From: Nitrosopumilus sp. LS_AOA
GTDB taxonomy: Archaea > Thermoproteota > Nitrososphaeria > Nitrososphaerales > Nitrosopumilaceae
Direction of reading: 5' to 3'
Assembly (NCBI GenBank): GCA_001543015.1
Contig: LFLC01000020.1
Coordinates: 1-37,353, forward strand
DNA length: 37,353 bases
A program made the translations under genes and the position numbers. Positions 16,844 through 26,224 of this stretch are shown in pieces; position 1 is the first letter of the stretch; the number at the start of each line of letters is the position of its first letter. A model generated the notes under the pieces. It was not told the origin of the DNA. It ran no database searches and saw nothing but the letters and a program-made list of their open reading frames with translations.

Positions 16844-18073
16844 ATGCTGATATCATCTCAAAATGAGTACTTTTCAGATGAAATAGAAATTTCTAAAAAA
16901 AGATCAAATGAATTAAACCAATTCAAATATGCACTTGATTGTTCTTCAATTGTTTCAATAACTGATGAAAATGGAACAATTTGTGATGTCAATGATCGTT
17001 TTTGCCAAATCACTAAGTATTCTAGGGATGAACTACTTGGCCAAAATCATAAAATATTAAAGTCAAATTTTCATACAAATGAATTTCACAAAGGAATTAG
17101 AGACACAATTACTAGTGGGAATGTATGGCGAGGGGATATTAATCATAAAGCAAAGGATGGTTCTTTCTATTGGACAGATACAACAATTACTCCTTTACTT
17201 GGACTCGATGGAAAACCTGAAAAATATATTACAATTAGAACTGACATTACTGAGAGAAAAAATCAAGAAGAACAAATTAGAATGATTCAAAGAGAAATAA
17301 TTAAACGAAAAAAAGATATTGAATTAAAAAATAAAATTTTAGATAAAGAACTAATTACAATTACAAAATTAGAAAGACAAAAAGAAGAATTTACATCCAT
17401 GATGACTCATGAATTTAAAACTCCTCTAACTCCAATAATTAGTTGGGCGGATCTTTTATCCTCTAAAGTTTTAGGTGAACTTAATGAAAAACAAATTATG
17501 GCAACAGATAAAATCAATATTAATGCTGTCAAACTCTTGAATTTAATTACAGATGTTTTAGATGTGCATAAATTAGAAATGTCTCAATTGACATATAATA
17601 AAATAAAATGTAATTCAAAAGAAATTGTTGATGATTTGATTGAAACTTATTCTATAGTTCTGAATGAAAATAAAATTGAATTAATTCATTCAGATCTTGA
17701 ATCTATTCCATTATACACTGATTCATCACGAATTCAGCAACTCCTTCGAATTTTTATTACAAATGCACTTGATTTTGTACCAAAAGATAATGGACAAATA
17801 GAAATTAAAATTGAAACAAAAAATGATTCTATTTTCTTTTCAATAATTGATAATGGTGTGGGGATATCTGAAAATGATCAAAAACGATTATTCCATAAAT
17901 TTTTCCAAGTAGATTCATCTCAAACAAGAAAGCATGGTGGCTCAGGATTGGGATTGTCTATTGCAAAAGGCATTGCTGAAGGATTAGGTGGTGAAATTGG
18001 TGTAATTAGTTCACCAAATCATGGAAGCACGTTTTTTGTTAAATTACCACTAAATGTTGAAATTATTGCCTAA
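16844..18073 (+). CDS. PAS-domain hybrid-type sensor histidine kinase
   Basis: A 409-residue cytoplasmic kinase. A PAS domain spans residues 25-137 (FKYALDCSSIVSITDENG to TDITERK) with the PAC end GKPEKYITIRTDITERK. A coiled-coil linker (138-180) follows. His189 lies in MMTHEFKTPLTP, the classic HisKA H box. The ATPase part has N307 (FITNALD), DNGVGI (336-341) and GGSGLGL (365-371). It therefore belongs to a different kinase subfamily from the other four in the window. No receiver is fused despite the hybrid-like layout. PAS ligands (haem, flavin, other) cannot be read from sequence. No adjacent response regulator. Confidence 0.92.
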   Translation: MLISSQNEYFSDEIEISKKRSNELNQFKYALDCSSIVSITDENGTICDVNDRFCQITKYSRDELLGQNHKILKSNFHTNEFHKGIRDTITSGNVWRGDINHKAKDGSFYWTDTTITPLLGLDGKPEKYITIRTDITERKNQEEQIRMIQREIIKRKKDIELKNKILDKELITITKLERQKEEFTSMMTHEFKTPLTPIISWADLLSSKVLGELNEKQIMATDKININAVKLLNLITDVLDVHKLEMSQLTYNKIKCNSKEIVDDLIETYSIVLNENKIELIHSDLESIPLYTDSSRIQQLLRIFITNALDFVPKDNGQIEIKIETKNDSIFFSIIDNGVGISENDQKRLFHKFFQVDSSQTRKHGGSGLGLSIAKGIAEGLGGEIGVISSPNHGSTFFVKLPLNVEIIA

Positions 18074-18130
18074 CAATAGTTGGTGAAAATAATCTTACCA
18101 AAACCAAAACAATTTCTTACACTTTGTGGG

Positions 18131-18138
18131 TTATACAA
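18131..18138 (+). promoter_or_regulatory. TATA box of the CdvA gene
   Basis: TTATACAA is centred about 23 bp before the CdvA ATG. That is the spacing expected if transcription begins at or very close to the start codon, the leaderless arrangement common in this group. No Shine-Dalgarno-like sequence stands before the ATG. Confidence 0.5.
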
Positions 18139-18156
18139 ATCTCATAATGATCACAC

Positions 18157-19032
18157 ATGACCCACGACGAAACCGAAATAATCGGAAAAAACGTCAAAGA
18201 CATGTACGGTACATTCATGGGTAAAGTAGCAGGAACACTAACTGACATTGATGGAAGTATTCAATCCGTCGGCATTGATTGCGGTTCTCAAGGATTACAG
18301 CAAATCCCATATGAGCAACTTGTAGTTCAAGGCGATGCAGTTATTTTTGTTCCAAAATGGAGATTAGATTCTCAAAGACTCATTCGTGAAAAACAATTAA
18401 CTCTACGACGTCTGAAAGCATTGATTGACATTGTTTCTGAAAATGATGACATGAAAGCAGATGCTGAAATGATTCATGAAAAATACAAATCAAAACTTGT
18501 ATTGTTAGATGAAGCAGAAAGCGAAATCAAAGCTAAACTTGAGGCTAGATTGACAGAGTTAGATGAACAAATGAAGTCTGCAAAGATGTTATTGTTTGAT
18601 GCAAAAGTACAATTCAAAAGCAATGAAATTCCTGATGCAACATTTGATACTGTGAAATCATGCACAACAGAAATTATTGAGCATGTTACACACGAAATAT
18701 CTGAAATATCAAATGTAAAGAATAGAATTGCAGATCTTGAATTAGAAGTGCAAGAAATAACAGAATCTACAGAACCACATATCCAAGAATCAGCCGTTTC
18801 ATATCTGGAGACACCTGAACCTCAAATAGTTCAGTCAATACTTCCAGAAGCCCCTACAGAACCAATAGTCACTCCTTCAGAACCAATTGAAGCAGAAGTC
18901 AAACCAATTTCTGAATCTCCAGTAGAACCTGAAGTAACATTCGCATTTCCAGAACCACCCCAACAGGTGACAGCAGAAACATCAAAAGACGACAATGATA
19001 ACGATTGGCTTGCAAGAATGGAAGCACAATAA
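18157..19032 (+). CDS. cdvA: Cell division protein CdvA
   Basis: A 291-residue protein with the CdvA architecture. The N-terminal PRC-barrel-like domain (residues 5-68) has IGKNVKDMYGTFMGKVAGTL and VVQGDAVIFVPKW. A long coiled coil follows (75-215), then a Pro/Glu-rich linker (225-275). The C-terminal peptide ends DWLARMEAQ; in CdvA such tails recruit the ESCRT-III homologue CdvB. CdvA coats membrane and DNA at mid-cell and starts Cdv-based division. CdvB and CdvC are not adjacent, in line with the scattered cdv genes of Thaumarchaeota. Its 5' end uses more C and G at codon third positions than its neighbours, which suggests strong expression. Confidence 0.88.
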   Translation: MTHDETEIIGKNVKDMYGTFMGKVAGTLTDIDGSIQSVGIDCGSQGLQQIPYEQLVVQGDAVIFVPKWRLDSQRLIREKQLTLRRLKALIDIVSENDDMKADAEMIHEKYKSKLVLLDEAESEIKAKLEARLTELDEQMKSAKMLLFDAKVQFKSNEIPDATFDTVKSCTTEIIEHVTHEISEISNVKNRIADLELEVQEITESTEPHIQESAVSYLETPEPQIVQSILPEAPTEPIVTPSEPIEAEVKPISESPVEPEVTFAFPEPPQQVTAETSKDDNDNDWLARMEAQ

Positions 19033-19089
19033 TTTTTTTATTTTATTTTTTTTTAACACTTAGAAAGATCCACTTTCATACATTTTTTG

Positions 19090-21006
19090 ATGGCAGACAC
19101 TTTTGATATAGGCCTTGGAAATTCTGATTTTAAAACAAGAAAAATAGCTGATTCTGATTTTGTATCTTTTTGGAATAAGCAAGCAAAGAATCTATCATGG
19201 TTTTCTTCTTGGAGTCAAACCCTTGATTGGCAAATTCCTTATGCCAAATGGTTTGTTGGAGGTACGATTAATGCCTGTCATAACACTTTGGATGTTCATC
19301 AAAGTACCAAATCCGATAAAACAGCTATTTTTTGGGAGGGTGAGAACGGTGATTCTAGAGTAATTACTTATGGTGATTTGTTTATTGAGGTTCAAAAATT
19401 CTCAAATGTTCTAAAATCACTTGATGTCAAAAAGGGTGATCGTGTGACCATTTATCTTCCAATGGTTCCAGAATTACCAATTGCAATGCTTGCATGTGCT
19501 AGAATTGGTGCAATTCACACTGTTGTGTTTTCAGGTTTTAGTGCAGCATCAATTAAAGATAGAATTGTTGATTCAAAATCCAAAATTGTAATCACTGCTG
19601 ATGGTGGATATAGAAAGGGGAAAATTGTTAAACTAAAAGAAATAATTGATGAGGCAATTAAAGACATTGATTTTGTAAAACATGTTGTCGTTCTAGAGAG
19701 AACAAAAAATAAAATTTCATTAACATCAAAAGATAAACTTTGGAATAATTTGATGAATGATGCATCTGATTCATGTGTTGCTGAAAAATTAGATAGCACA
19801 CATCCTCTTTACATATTATACACATCAGGAACTACTGGAAAACCAAAAGGAGTTTTGCATGGAACTGGTGGGTATCTAACACATTTGTATTCAACTTTCA
19901 AATGGGCTTTTGATATCAAAGATTCTGATGTGTTTTTTTGTACTGCGGATATTGGATGGGTTACGGGACATAGCTATGTAGTTTATGCTCCATTACTTCA
20001 TGGTGCAACTCAAGTAATGTATGAGGGTGCACCTGATTATCCTGATGCTTCAAGAATATGGGATGTATTGCAAAAATACAAAGTTAGCATCTTTTACACT
20101 ACTCCGACAGCACTTAGAATGTTTATGAAGTTTGGAGATGACATTCCAAATTCATTTGATCTTTCTTCTCTGCGTTTACTTGGAACAGTTGGTGAACCAA
20201 TTAACCCTGAAGTTTGGAAATGGTATTTTACAATTATAGGGAAACAAAAATGCCCCATTATTGATACTTGGTGGCAAACTGAAACTGGGGGACTGATGAT
20301 TTCATCGTTACCTGGATTAGAAACTCTTCCACTAAAACCAGGCTCAGGTACTCTGCCTATTCCTGGAGTAGATATTGGCATTGTAGATGAAAATGGGCTT
20401 GATGTTCCTCCAAACACAAAGGGGTATCTTGTAATAAAAAATCCATGGCCTGGAATGCTCTTGACATTGTGGGGTGATGATAAAAAATATGAAAATGTGT
20501 ATTGGTCAAAATATAAAAAATACTACTACTCAGGAGACTATGCCAAAAAAGATGATGATGATTATATTTGGTTACTAGGGAGATCTGATGATGTCTTAAA
20601 AGTCGCAGGTCATAGAATTGGAACTGCTGAACTTGAAAGTTGCATTGTATCTCATAATGATGTTGTAGAATCAGCTGTGTGTGGAATTCCTGATGAAATT
20701 AAAGGTGAGGTAATTATTGCATTTGTAATTTTAAAAAATGGAATCACTTCAAGTGATAAATTAGAAAAAGAAATATCAAATAAAATACGTCATGATATTG
20801 GAGCAATTGCTACTCCTGCACAAATTTATTTTGTTTCAAAGCTTCCAAAGACACGTAGTGGAAAAATTATGCGAAGACTACTCAAAGCAATTGCAAATAA
20901 TGAAACAATTGGTGATACTAGTACGTTGGAGGATAGTACTGCAGTTACTGAAGTTAAAAGTGTGTTTGATGAAATTCAAAAAGTGATTAAAGAAAAATCT
21001 ACTTAA
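19090..21006 (+). CDS. acs: Acetyl-CoA synthetase, AMP-forming
   Basis: A 638-residue acyl-adenylate-forming enzyme. The ATP-binding loop [11 protein letters not shown] lies at about 244-254. The acetate-pocket motif [10 protein letters not shown] is near 390-400, and the C-domain hinge [24 protein letters not shown] is near 485-505. The catalytic Lys is in [11 protein letters not shown], close to residue 605. Together these identify an Acs rather than a long-chain ligase, although propionate or 3-hydroxypropionate use is not excluded. The known 3-hydroxypropionate/4-hydroxybutyrate enzymes of this group are ADP-forming, so this is probably a separate acetate-assimilation route. ATG 19090 is preferred over the TTG immediately upstream. 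The 3' end overlaps the convergent PAS gene by 4 bp. Confidence 0.93.
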   Translation: MADTFDIGLGNSDFKTRKIADSDFVSFWNKQAKNLSWFSSWSQTLDWQIPYAKWFVGGTINACHNTLDVHQSTKSDKTAIFWEGENGDSRVITYGDLFIEVQKFSNVLKSLDVKKGDRVTIYLPMVPELPIAMLACARIGAIHTVVFSGFSAASIKDRIVDSKSKIVITADGGYRKGKIVKLKEIIDEAIKDIDFVKHVVVLERTKNKISLTSKDKLWNNLMNDASDSCVAEKLDSTHPLYILYTSGTTGKPKGVLHGTGGYLTHLYSTFKWAFDIKDSDVFFCTADIGWVTGHSYVVYAPLLHGATQVMYEGAPDYPDASRIWDVLQKYKVSIFYTTPTALRMFMKFGDDIPNSFDLSSLRLLGTVGEPINPEVWKWYFTIIGKQKCPIIDTWWQTETGGLMISSLPGLETLPLKPGSGTLPIPGVDIGIVDENGLDVPPNTKGYLVIKNPWPGMLLTLWGDDKKYENVYWSKYKKYYYSGDYAKKDDDDYIWLLGRSDDVLKVAGHRIGTAELESCIVSHNDVVESAVCGIPDEIKGEVIIAFVILKNGITSSDKLEKEISNKIRHDIGAIATPAQIYFVSKLPKTRSGKIMRRLLKAIANNETIGDTSTLEDSTAVTEVKSVFDEIQKVIKEKST

Positions 21007-21521
21007 TTATTTAATCTCTTTAAATTAATTGAAGAAAGCATATCAAACATATTTTTGAGGCCACTGTATTCTGATTTTGAATTTTCATCTAAATTTTCTT
21101 TTATTTCATTTAATCTGATGATTGATTCTTTAAAAAATTCTTCATATTCTTTAATTTTTTCATCATTCATTTGGGTTAAATTAAAAATTACTGTATTACT
21201 ACCGAGTAAATTCTTATTTTCATCATAAAGACTCGTTGCCTGCAATAATCCTGAAAATGTGCTATTATCTTGTCTTTTGAAAGTAATTTTTCTATCTGTG
21301 ACCTTTCCTGTCTCAAACCATGTTTTTAGTGAATCATTCATTGTTTCCCATTCCTCTTTTGGGACGTGCTCAAAAATTGTCTTTCCTAAAATTTCAGATT
21401 TGGCATATCCTAAATTTGTAGCATATGTGGAATTGCAATCCAGAATGATGCCTATGGAATTTATTCTTCTCCACATGATTGGTGCATCTTTAAGCGTTTT
21501 TCTGGCTTCGGTTTGAATCAT
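21003..21521 (-). CDS. Stand-alone PAS-domain protein
   Basis: A 172-residue protein with one PAS domain (about 15-125: [20 protein letters not shown], then [12 protein letters not shown], then [13 protein letters not shown]) and a C-terminal helix bundle (130-172) with no kinase, receiver or DNA-binding part. The PAS segment is clearly related to that of the kinase encoded 300 bp away at 21822-22946: both share the CNxxY/GYxKxEIxG pattern and the LxGSNT ending. It may be a kinase-less paralogue that competes for or relays the same signal, or a remnant of a duplicated kinase. Starts at ATG. Confidence 0.85.
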   Translation of the reverse strand: MIQTEARKTLKDAPIMWRRINSIGIILDCNSTYATNLGYAKSEILGKTIFEHVPKEEWETMNDSLKTWFETGKVTDRKITFKRQDNSTFSGLLQATSLYDENKNLLGSNTVIFNLTQMNDEKIKEYEEFFKESIIRLNEIKENLDENSKSEYSGLKNMFDMLSSINLKRLNN

Positions 21522-21821
21522 TTTTTAAATTATTTAGAACTTATTATTAAACTAAAAATCATCAACTAAAACAATTTGTTCAATTCAAACACATGATTTT
21601 TCATTATCTTTTTTTTACTCTAAATAGTTGTGAGAAAATATTTTCATAGAGAAATTCCAAAAAATTCTGAATCTTAAAACCACTTGTTGGGGTGAAAAAA
21701 ATACATTAGTTTTTTCAGAGTTTGACTTTTGTAACTGTTTTTGGGGATAGAAATAGACGCAGATAGACACGACAATGAAATTAGATTACTCAAATGATTT
21801 TTACATCATCTATATGTAATT
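21522..21821. other. 300-bp gap between the PAS protein and the PAS kinase
   Basis: No convincing reading frame or RNA gene is visible. The DNA is AT-rich, with a 12-bp palindrome GAAAATATTTTC and a small dyad TTACAT/ATGTAA (21801-21819) just beyond the kinase stop that may help end its transcript. A promoter for the minus-strand PAS gene should lie within this interval, but no strong TATA element stands out. Confidence 0.4.
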
Positions 21822-22946
21822 TTATTTTTCAAGTTTCTTAGATTCCGAAACAGAGTCATGGTTGTTTGTTGTAATAGATAGTCTAGATTTAGGTAACTCT
21901 ATCTCAAAAATAGTGCCTGCTCCGATTGTGGTTTCAAGTGAAATATTTCCGCCATGTTGTTCAATAATGGTTTTACAACTTGGCAATCCCAATCCAGTTC
22001 CAATCTGTCTTGTGGTGAACATAGGATCAAAGATCTTAGAAATCAACTTGTCAGGTATTCCAGATCCAGAATCTTTGATTCGTATTTTGGTGTGGGAGTC
22101 ATTTTCTTCCATCGTTATGGTGATTGTACCATTACCATTCATTGCTTGAGTTGCATTTAGCAGTAGATTTGCAAATACACTTTCCATTTTAATTTTATCG
22201 CACATAATCATACAATCATTTTCAGGCAATTGTATCGTGACATTCTTTGAATCAATTATTCCAGATATCACAGATTCAAGTATTTTTCCAATTGAATACT
22301 CATCAAGTTTCAAAGGTTTTGGATTTAGAAAATCAAATACCTGAGTTATTTGATGATCCATTCTAATTATCGAATGATTAATTGCTTGAAACAAATTCGA
22401 ATGTTGCTGAGTCATCGATTTATTTTTTATTTGTAATATCTCGATGGCAGTTTTAATTACACTTAATGGATTTTTTAAGTCATGAGCTATTCGAGTAGAT
22501 AATTCACCCATAATTTCCTGTCTTTTTCTTTTTATATTTTTGAATTCTTTTTTCATTAATGTGATTTCAGTAATATCCTGTATTGCAGTATTACTTCCAA
22601 CAAGAACCCCACTATCATAAAGATTATTTGCGCTAAACAGCCCAAGAAATTTATCTCCATTTTTTTTCCTTAACCATATTTCTTTATTGGAATACTGTTT
22701 TCCAGATTTCCATGTGTTAAACATTTCAGTCATTTCGTCAAGACTCTCTATAGCTGTATGTGCAAAAATATTTTGACCAATAATCTCATTTTTAGAATAT
22801 CCTATAGCATTAGAATATGCCTTATTACAATTTATTATCTCACCCTTTACATTTATTGTTCTAAAAAGTATGAGAGAGTTTTCATATAATTCACGATAAA
22901 TATCTAAATTATTAGCATCATCAAAAGAAATTATTTTTTCAGACAT
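21822..22946 (-). CDS. PAS sensor histidine kinase
   Basis: A 374-residue soluble kinase. The PAS domain spans residues 15-125 (INVKGEIINCNKAYSNAIGY ... VLVGSNTAIQDITE). The phospho-acceptor is His155 in TRIAHDLKNPLS. The ATPase part contains NLLLNATQAM, DSGSGI and GTGLGL boxes. The catalytic core is related to those at 710, 6459 and 30693. It differs from the neighbouring free PAS protein by keeping the kinase half. No membrane segment or receiver domain is present. The start is ATG; the transcript probably ends near the TTACAT dyad just after the gene. Confidence 0.92.
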   Translation of the reverse strand: MSEKIISFDDANNLDIYRELYENSLILFRTINVKGEIINCNKAYSNAIGYSKNEIIGQNIFAHTAIESLDEMTEMFNTWKSGKQYSNKEIWLRKKNGDKFLGLFSANNLYDSGVLVGSNTAIQDITEITLMKKEFKNIKRKRQEIMGELSTRIAHDLKNPLSVIKTAIEILQIKNKSMTQQHSNLFQAINHSIIRMDHQITQVFDFLNPKPLKLDEYSIGKILESVISGIIDSKNVTIQLPENDCMIMCDKIKMESVFANLLLNATQAMNGNGTITITMEENDSHTKIRIKDSGSGIPDKLISKIFDPMFTTRQIGTGLGLPSCKTIIEQHGGNISLETTIGAGTIFEIELPKSRLSITTNNHDSVSESKKLEK

Positions 22947-23008
22947 AATATTTTATTAAAATAATAACATCTATCCCAGTGTGTTATTGAATCAATCAAG
23001 CTGGAACA

Positions 23009-23182
23009 TCATATCATAATAGAAAATTCTTTTAGCATGATATTTAATTCCATTTTTTTACTTAGCATAAATGCGTGATAGACTGCCTCTTCTCTTGCTT
23101 TTTGAGTACTTTTCTTTGTAAATTTATGCCCAAATTCTGTTGCAAAATCTTTTTGATTGATTTTTTGATTAATTTTTAGCAT
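23009..23182 (-). CDS. Small Lys-rich protein with unclear start
   Basis: From the first ATG (23182) the frame gives 57 residues (MLKINQKINQKDFATEF...EEAVYHAFMLSKK). The same frame stays open for 31-33 further codons upstream, to about 23281, and reads as plausible protein (KQYYTVLKKFNSKKYYRVKIRPQYATC), yet contains no ATG, GTG or TTG. Either translation starts at a rare codon (ATT/ATA near 23275-23281), or the 5' end has been lost or frameshifted. It may be a small nucleic-acid-binding protein, given the basic and aromatic content. It follows FEN1 on the same strand. Confidence 0.45.
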   Translation of the reverse strand: MLKINQKINQKDFATEFGHKFTKKSTQKAREEAVYHAFMLSKKMELNIMLKEFSIMI

Positions 23183-23265
23183 GGATAGACATGTTGCATA
23201 TTGTGGTCTAATTTTTACTCTATAGTATTTTTTTGAATTAAATTTTTTTAGAACTGTATAGTATT

Positions 23266-23290
23266 GTTTGACTATGGGAATTAGTCAAAC
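23266..23290. terminator. 9-bp hairpin between FEN1 and the small gene
   Basis: GTTTGACTA (23266-23274) and TAGTCAAAC (23282-23290) are perfect inverted arms around a 7-base loop. It lies 28 bp past the FEN1 stop on the minus strand. It could be a transcript-end hairpin or an operator. It also overlaps the region where the small downstream gene should start. Confidence 0.35.
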
Positions 23291-23318
23291 TCTAAAGTCT
23301 TAAAGATGAATTTGTTAG

Positions 23319-24341
23319 CTAAAACCACTTGTCTAGATTCTGACTTTTTCTCTCTATTGCTTTTTTTAATCTGTTAAGTGTAGATTGAACCCTATCTCCT
23401 GAAAAACTTCTTTCTTTAACTAGATAATTTGTTATTGCGTCATAATCTATTTTTTCAAAAATTATTTCATCCACATTTGCAACATCTGGTTCTAAAAAGA
23501 TCTTTCTTATTTGTTGAAAATCAATTCCTTGTAGTTGTTCTTGAATTTGTGGGATATCTTCTAATCTTGAATGCTTTTTTATCATTTTTAATGCAGTTTT
23601 TGGACCAATTCTTTCAAAACCATTTGGATTAAAATCAGTACCAATCAAAATCCCAACATCAACTAGTTCTTCTCTTGTTAATCCAAGATTATCTAGAGTT
23701 TTTTGGGTTTCAATCATTTCTGGAACTATGTCTATGTACATATTTTTATTTGGTATTTTTCTTCTTCCACTATTTGTAAAATTTCTTACTAGTCTTTTTG
23801 CTCCACATAATACGGAATCAAAGTCTTGACTTGCAGATGCAAAAGCTTGCCCTGTATTTGTTAGATGTGCAGCAGTTGCCTCCCCTTCTGATGGTGCATC
23901 AATGTATGGAATTCCAAAACAAGTCAAAAGCTGTTTTGATTCTTTTACCATTCCGTCTTTCATACTTGTTGTTTGTTGAGCAAATTTCCTTGCATCCTCC
24001 ATATTTCCTTCAGAAATTGCCTTTTCGTATTTGACTGTGGCATCTTTTTTAATCTGTTTTCTACGCTCAATCTCTGCTGTTTTTAATGATGGTGGCTTTC
24101 CATCAAAGACATAGACTGGTTTTATCCCTAATGACAGAAAATTCACATTTCTGTATAATAGTCCGCTTAAATGACTTGTAATTCTACCTTCAGAGTCTGA
24201 TAATTGTAATCCATCTGCTCCTCTAATACTTGCCAAGAATTGGTAAATTGCATTGTATGCATCAATTGCAATTATTTTATTTGAAAATGCTTCTAGAGTT
24301 GTTTTCTCTCTAACTACTAAATCTTTAAGATTTAATCCCAT
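23319..24341 (-). CDS. fen: Flap endonuclease 1
   Basis: A 340-residue structure-specific 5' nuclease that removes flaps during Okazaki fragment maturation and repair. It starts with MGLNLKDL, as FEN1 requires. The metal-binding acids are all present: Asp27 (IAIDAYN), Asp80 (VFDGKPP), Glu152/Glu154 (APSEGEA), Asp173/Asp175 (SQDFDSVL) and the Asp in [10 protein letters not shown]. The helix-hairpin-helix GIGPKTALK-type segment follows ([12 protein letters not shown]). The C-terminus ends QNLDKWF, a PCNA-binding-like motif whose first Gln is shifted by one position from the usual QxxLxxWF. Length is normal. Confidence 0.97.
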   Translation of the reverse strand: MGLNLKDLVVREKTTLEAFSNKIIAIDAYNAIYQFLASIRGADGLQLSDSEGRITSHLSGLLYRNVNFLSLGIKPVYVFDGKPPSLKTAEIERRKQIKKDATVKYEKAISEGNMEDARKFAQQTTSMKDGMVKESKQLLTCFGIPYIDAPSEGEATAAHLTNTGQAFASASQDFDSVLCGAKRLVRNFTNSGRRKIPNKNMYIDIVPEMIETQKTLDNLGLTREELVDVGILIGTDFNPNGFERIGPKTALKMIKKHSRLEDIPQIQEQLQGIDFQQIRKIFLEPDVANVDEIIFEKIDYDAITNYLVKERSFSGDRVQSTLNRLKKAIERKSQNLDKWF

Positions 24342-24380
24342 AAAGGAATGATGATTTATTATAGTATTTTGATGTTAAGA

Positions 24381-25196
24381 TTAATCAGATGATTTGAATT
24401 CACATGATAATTGTAAAGTTTCACCTGTTTGTGTCATTTTATTAGTTAGGTCACATTCAATATTTTTAAACTGAGTCAGTCTTTTAATCTCATCTTTGGA
24501 AATATCTCCATTATAATATTCTTTGAGAATTTTACTTAGGTACTTTTTGATAATACTGTTTTCAAGATCTTTCTCCATTACTTCTAAATCAAATCCTAAC
24601 TTTGTAGTACTTTCAGATAACTTTCCTCCAATTCCTGATGTCATTATTACATTTGATTGAGCCATAATGACTTCTTTTGGTTGTTCTATACTGGACATTT
24701 TAATGGTAAATGAGGATTGTTTTGCCAAACTACCGTAATCTGTACTAATTCGCATAATGTATTGTCCTACTTGACTTTCATTCTTATCAAAATATTGAAT
24801 GAAATCTGCTTCATACACACCATTCCCTCTTTGTCTTAATTGTAGTTCTGATTCTTTAATTTTATCGCCTGTCGATGAATACACTTCTAACATCACACGT
24901 CCCATTTGAGGTTGATATCCTTCGTAGACGACATTTGACCTGAACAGACCATCAGTTGTATCAAGATCAATTGATGTACTATCAAATGAAATTTTAATTG
25001 ATTCTCTAACGTCAGTTATGCCTCCAATGCCTATAACCTCGATATTTTGACCCTTAATTGGAATTTGTTGGTCTATTGCTGTATTTCCAAAAAATCCAAA
25101 CCCTACAGCTAAAACTGAAATACTAATTGCTACAAAAATTCCTAACTTGTCTTGATTTTTAACGCCTTTCGGCATTATTTTTTTGAATTTTCCCAT
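24381..25196 (-). CDS. Membrane-anchored extracytoplasmic protein, unknown function
   Basis: A 271-residue protein with a short basic N-terminus, one membrane helix (LGIFVAISISVLAVGFGFFG, about 18-37) and an external beta-rich domain. Residues 60-180 look immunoglobulin-like (SIDLDTTDGLFRSNVVYEGY, VMLEVYSSTGDKIKESELQL, GQYIMRISTDYG). The C-terminal part is helical, with a Cys pair in ECDLTNK...LSCEFKSSD. This layout recurs in thaumarchaeal envelope proteins. ATG 25196 overlaps the regulator gene by 22 bp. An internal ATG ending at 25173 overlaps its stop in a TAATG junction and is an equally good start. It is coupled to the TrmB-type regulator. Confidence 0.75.
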   Translation of the reverse strand: MGKFKKIMPKGVKNQDKLGIFVAISISVLAVGFGFFGNTAIDQQIPIKGQNIEVIGIGGITDVRESIKISFDSTSIDLDTTDGLFRSNVVYEGYQPQMGRVMLEVYSSTGDKIKESELQLRQRGNGVYEADFIQYFDKNESQVGQYIMRISTDYGSLAKQSSFTIKMSSIEQPKEVIMAQSNVIMTSGIGGKLSESTTKLGFDLEVMEKDLENSIIKKYLSKILKEYYNGDISKDEIKRLTQFKNIECDLTNKMTQTGETLQLSCEFKSSD

Positions 25197-26002
25197 AACT
25201 CATCAAAAAGTAATTTTTTAGAATAACTCATTGAATGTGAATTTGTCCACATTGCAGTTACATCTTTTTGTGATTTATTTTTCATGTAAAATAATACTTC
25301 GTCATCTTTAACGATGAAACAAAGATTTTCTTTAACTGACTCTGGAACTTTTCGTATACTCTTTTTTTTGATATCTTCATACATGTATCTTGTTTTTTCA
25401 GTTGATGCTGTAAGTATTTTCAAATTATCTATTTTTGAAATAGTTTCTAAAATATCTGTATGATAAAAATTTGCAAAGTCTTTTTCATTTCCAATCACAC
25501 ATACTTCACTTTGTGTATCATTTACCATTTCATTTATTTTTGAATTAATTCTATTTTCACCTTGTAGAATTTGGAATTTTTCTTCAACTACTTTTTCATT
25601 ATTTCCAATAGGAACTGTTTTCCATAATTCAATTAATTCTACTTTTTGTTTTTCTAGTTTTTTTATTTTTTGTTTTTCAGAATCAATAATCGATGAAATG
25701 GCTTCAGATATTTCGATTGCTGTAAATTTGACTGGGTGTCCAATAATGGCAGATACTATTCCAATGCTTTGCAATGATGATAGAATCTGATATGTTTCTG
25801 TTCTTGGTAACTTTAATGCTTGATAAACTTCAGTAGCAGTTTTTGTACCGTTTTTTCCTAAAAATAGATAAACTTTAGATTGATTTGTAGATAATCCAAA
25901 TTTTTCTAAAGTGTTTTGAATTTCTCCTAATGATTTTTTAACATCATCTAGTGATACTCTTGGTTTTTCTTCATTTATTGTACTTTGTACGTTTAACGTC
26001 AT
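25175..26002 (-). CDS. TrmB-family transcriptional regulator
   Basis: A 275-residue regulator. A winged helix covers about residues 35-105 (LEKFGLSTNQSKVYLFLGK, TATEVYQALKLPRTETYQIL, SLQSIGIVSAIIGHPVKFTA), which is the TrmB signature. A coiled-coil linker leads to a C-terminal domain (140-275) related to the phospholipase-D-like part of TrmB proteins (SEVCVIGNEKDF, DNLKILTAST). Classic TrmB binds sugars; this C-terminal part is short, so the ligand is open. ATG 26002 is preferred; a TTG six codons upstream is also possible. The downstream membrane protein is coupled to it and may be its target or sensor. Dyads and GATCG repeats lie upstream. Confidence 0.85.
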   Translation of the reverse strand: MTLNVQSTINEEKPRVSLDDVKKSLGEIQNTLEKFGLSTNQSKVYLFLGKNGTKTATEVYQALKLPRTETYQILSSLQSIGIVSAIIGHPVKFTAIEISEAISSIIDSEKQKIKKLEKQKVELIELWKTVPIGNNEKVVEEKFQILQGENRINSKINEMVNDTQSEVCVIGNEKDFANFYHTDILETISKIDNLKILTASTEKTRYMYEDIKKKSIRKVPESVKENLCFIVKDDEVLFYMKNKSQKDVTAMWTNSHSMSYSKKLLFDELWENSKK

Positions 26003-26088
26003 TTCTCTAATTTGGAACAATTTGGATCGATTTATTCTTGATATGTAAAATTAAGTTGATCGTTCTGATCGCTATTTCTAATATTCAG

Positions 26089-26131
26089 GCACATCAATTA
26101 ATTCCCGTATTGTATTGGGCTTAATTTGTGC
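26089..26131. promoter_or_regulatory. 43-bp imperfect dyad in the divergent promoter region
   Basis: GCACA (26089-26093) pairs with TGTGC (26127-26131), AATTAA (26096-26101) with TTAATT (26121-26126), and CCC (26104-26106) with GGG (26117-26119), leaving a 10-base loop. It sits between the divergent TrmB-type gene and the protease gene. Three GATCG pentamers at 26025, 26058 and 26067 lie beside it. Either could be a binding site for the TrmB-type regulator. Confidence 0.4.
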
Positions 26132-26224
26132 GTAAATTACAGTGATGATTTTTATTGATTTTTTTGTGTCTTTTTGGATAATTACATACTTGTACTCTTA
26201 ATCATAAAATTCATAAAATTTGTA

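Noticed and set aside
26174-26224. N-terminal extension of the protease from TTG 26174
   Set aside because: The added residues would form an extra hydrophobic stretch rich in Ile/Lys not needed for the single-anchor topology; ATG 26225 begins the coiled coil cleanly. It is kept as an alternative.
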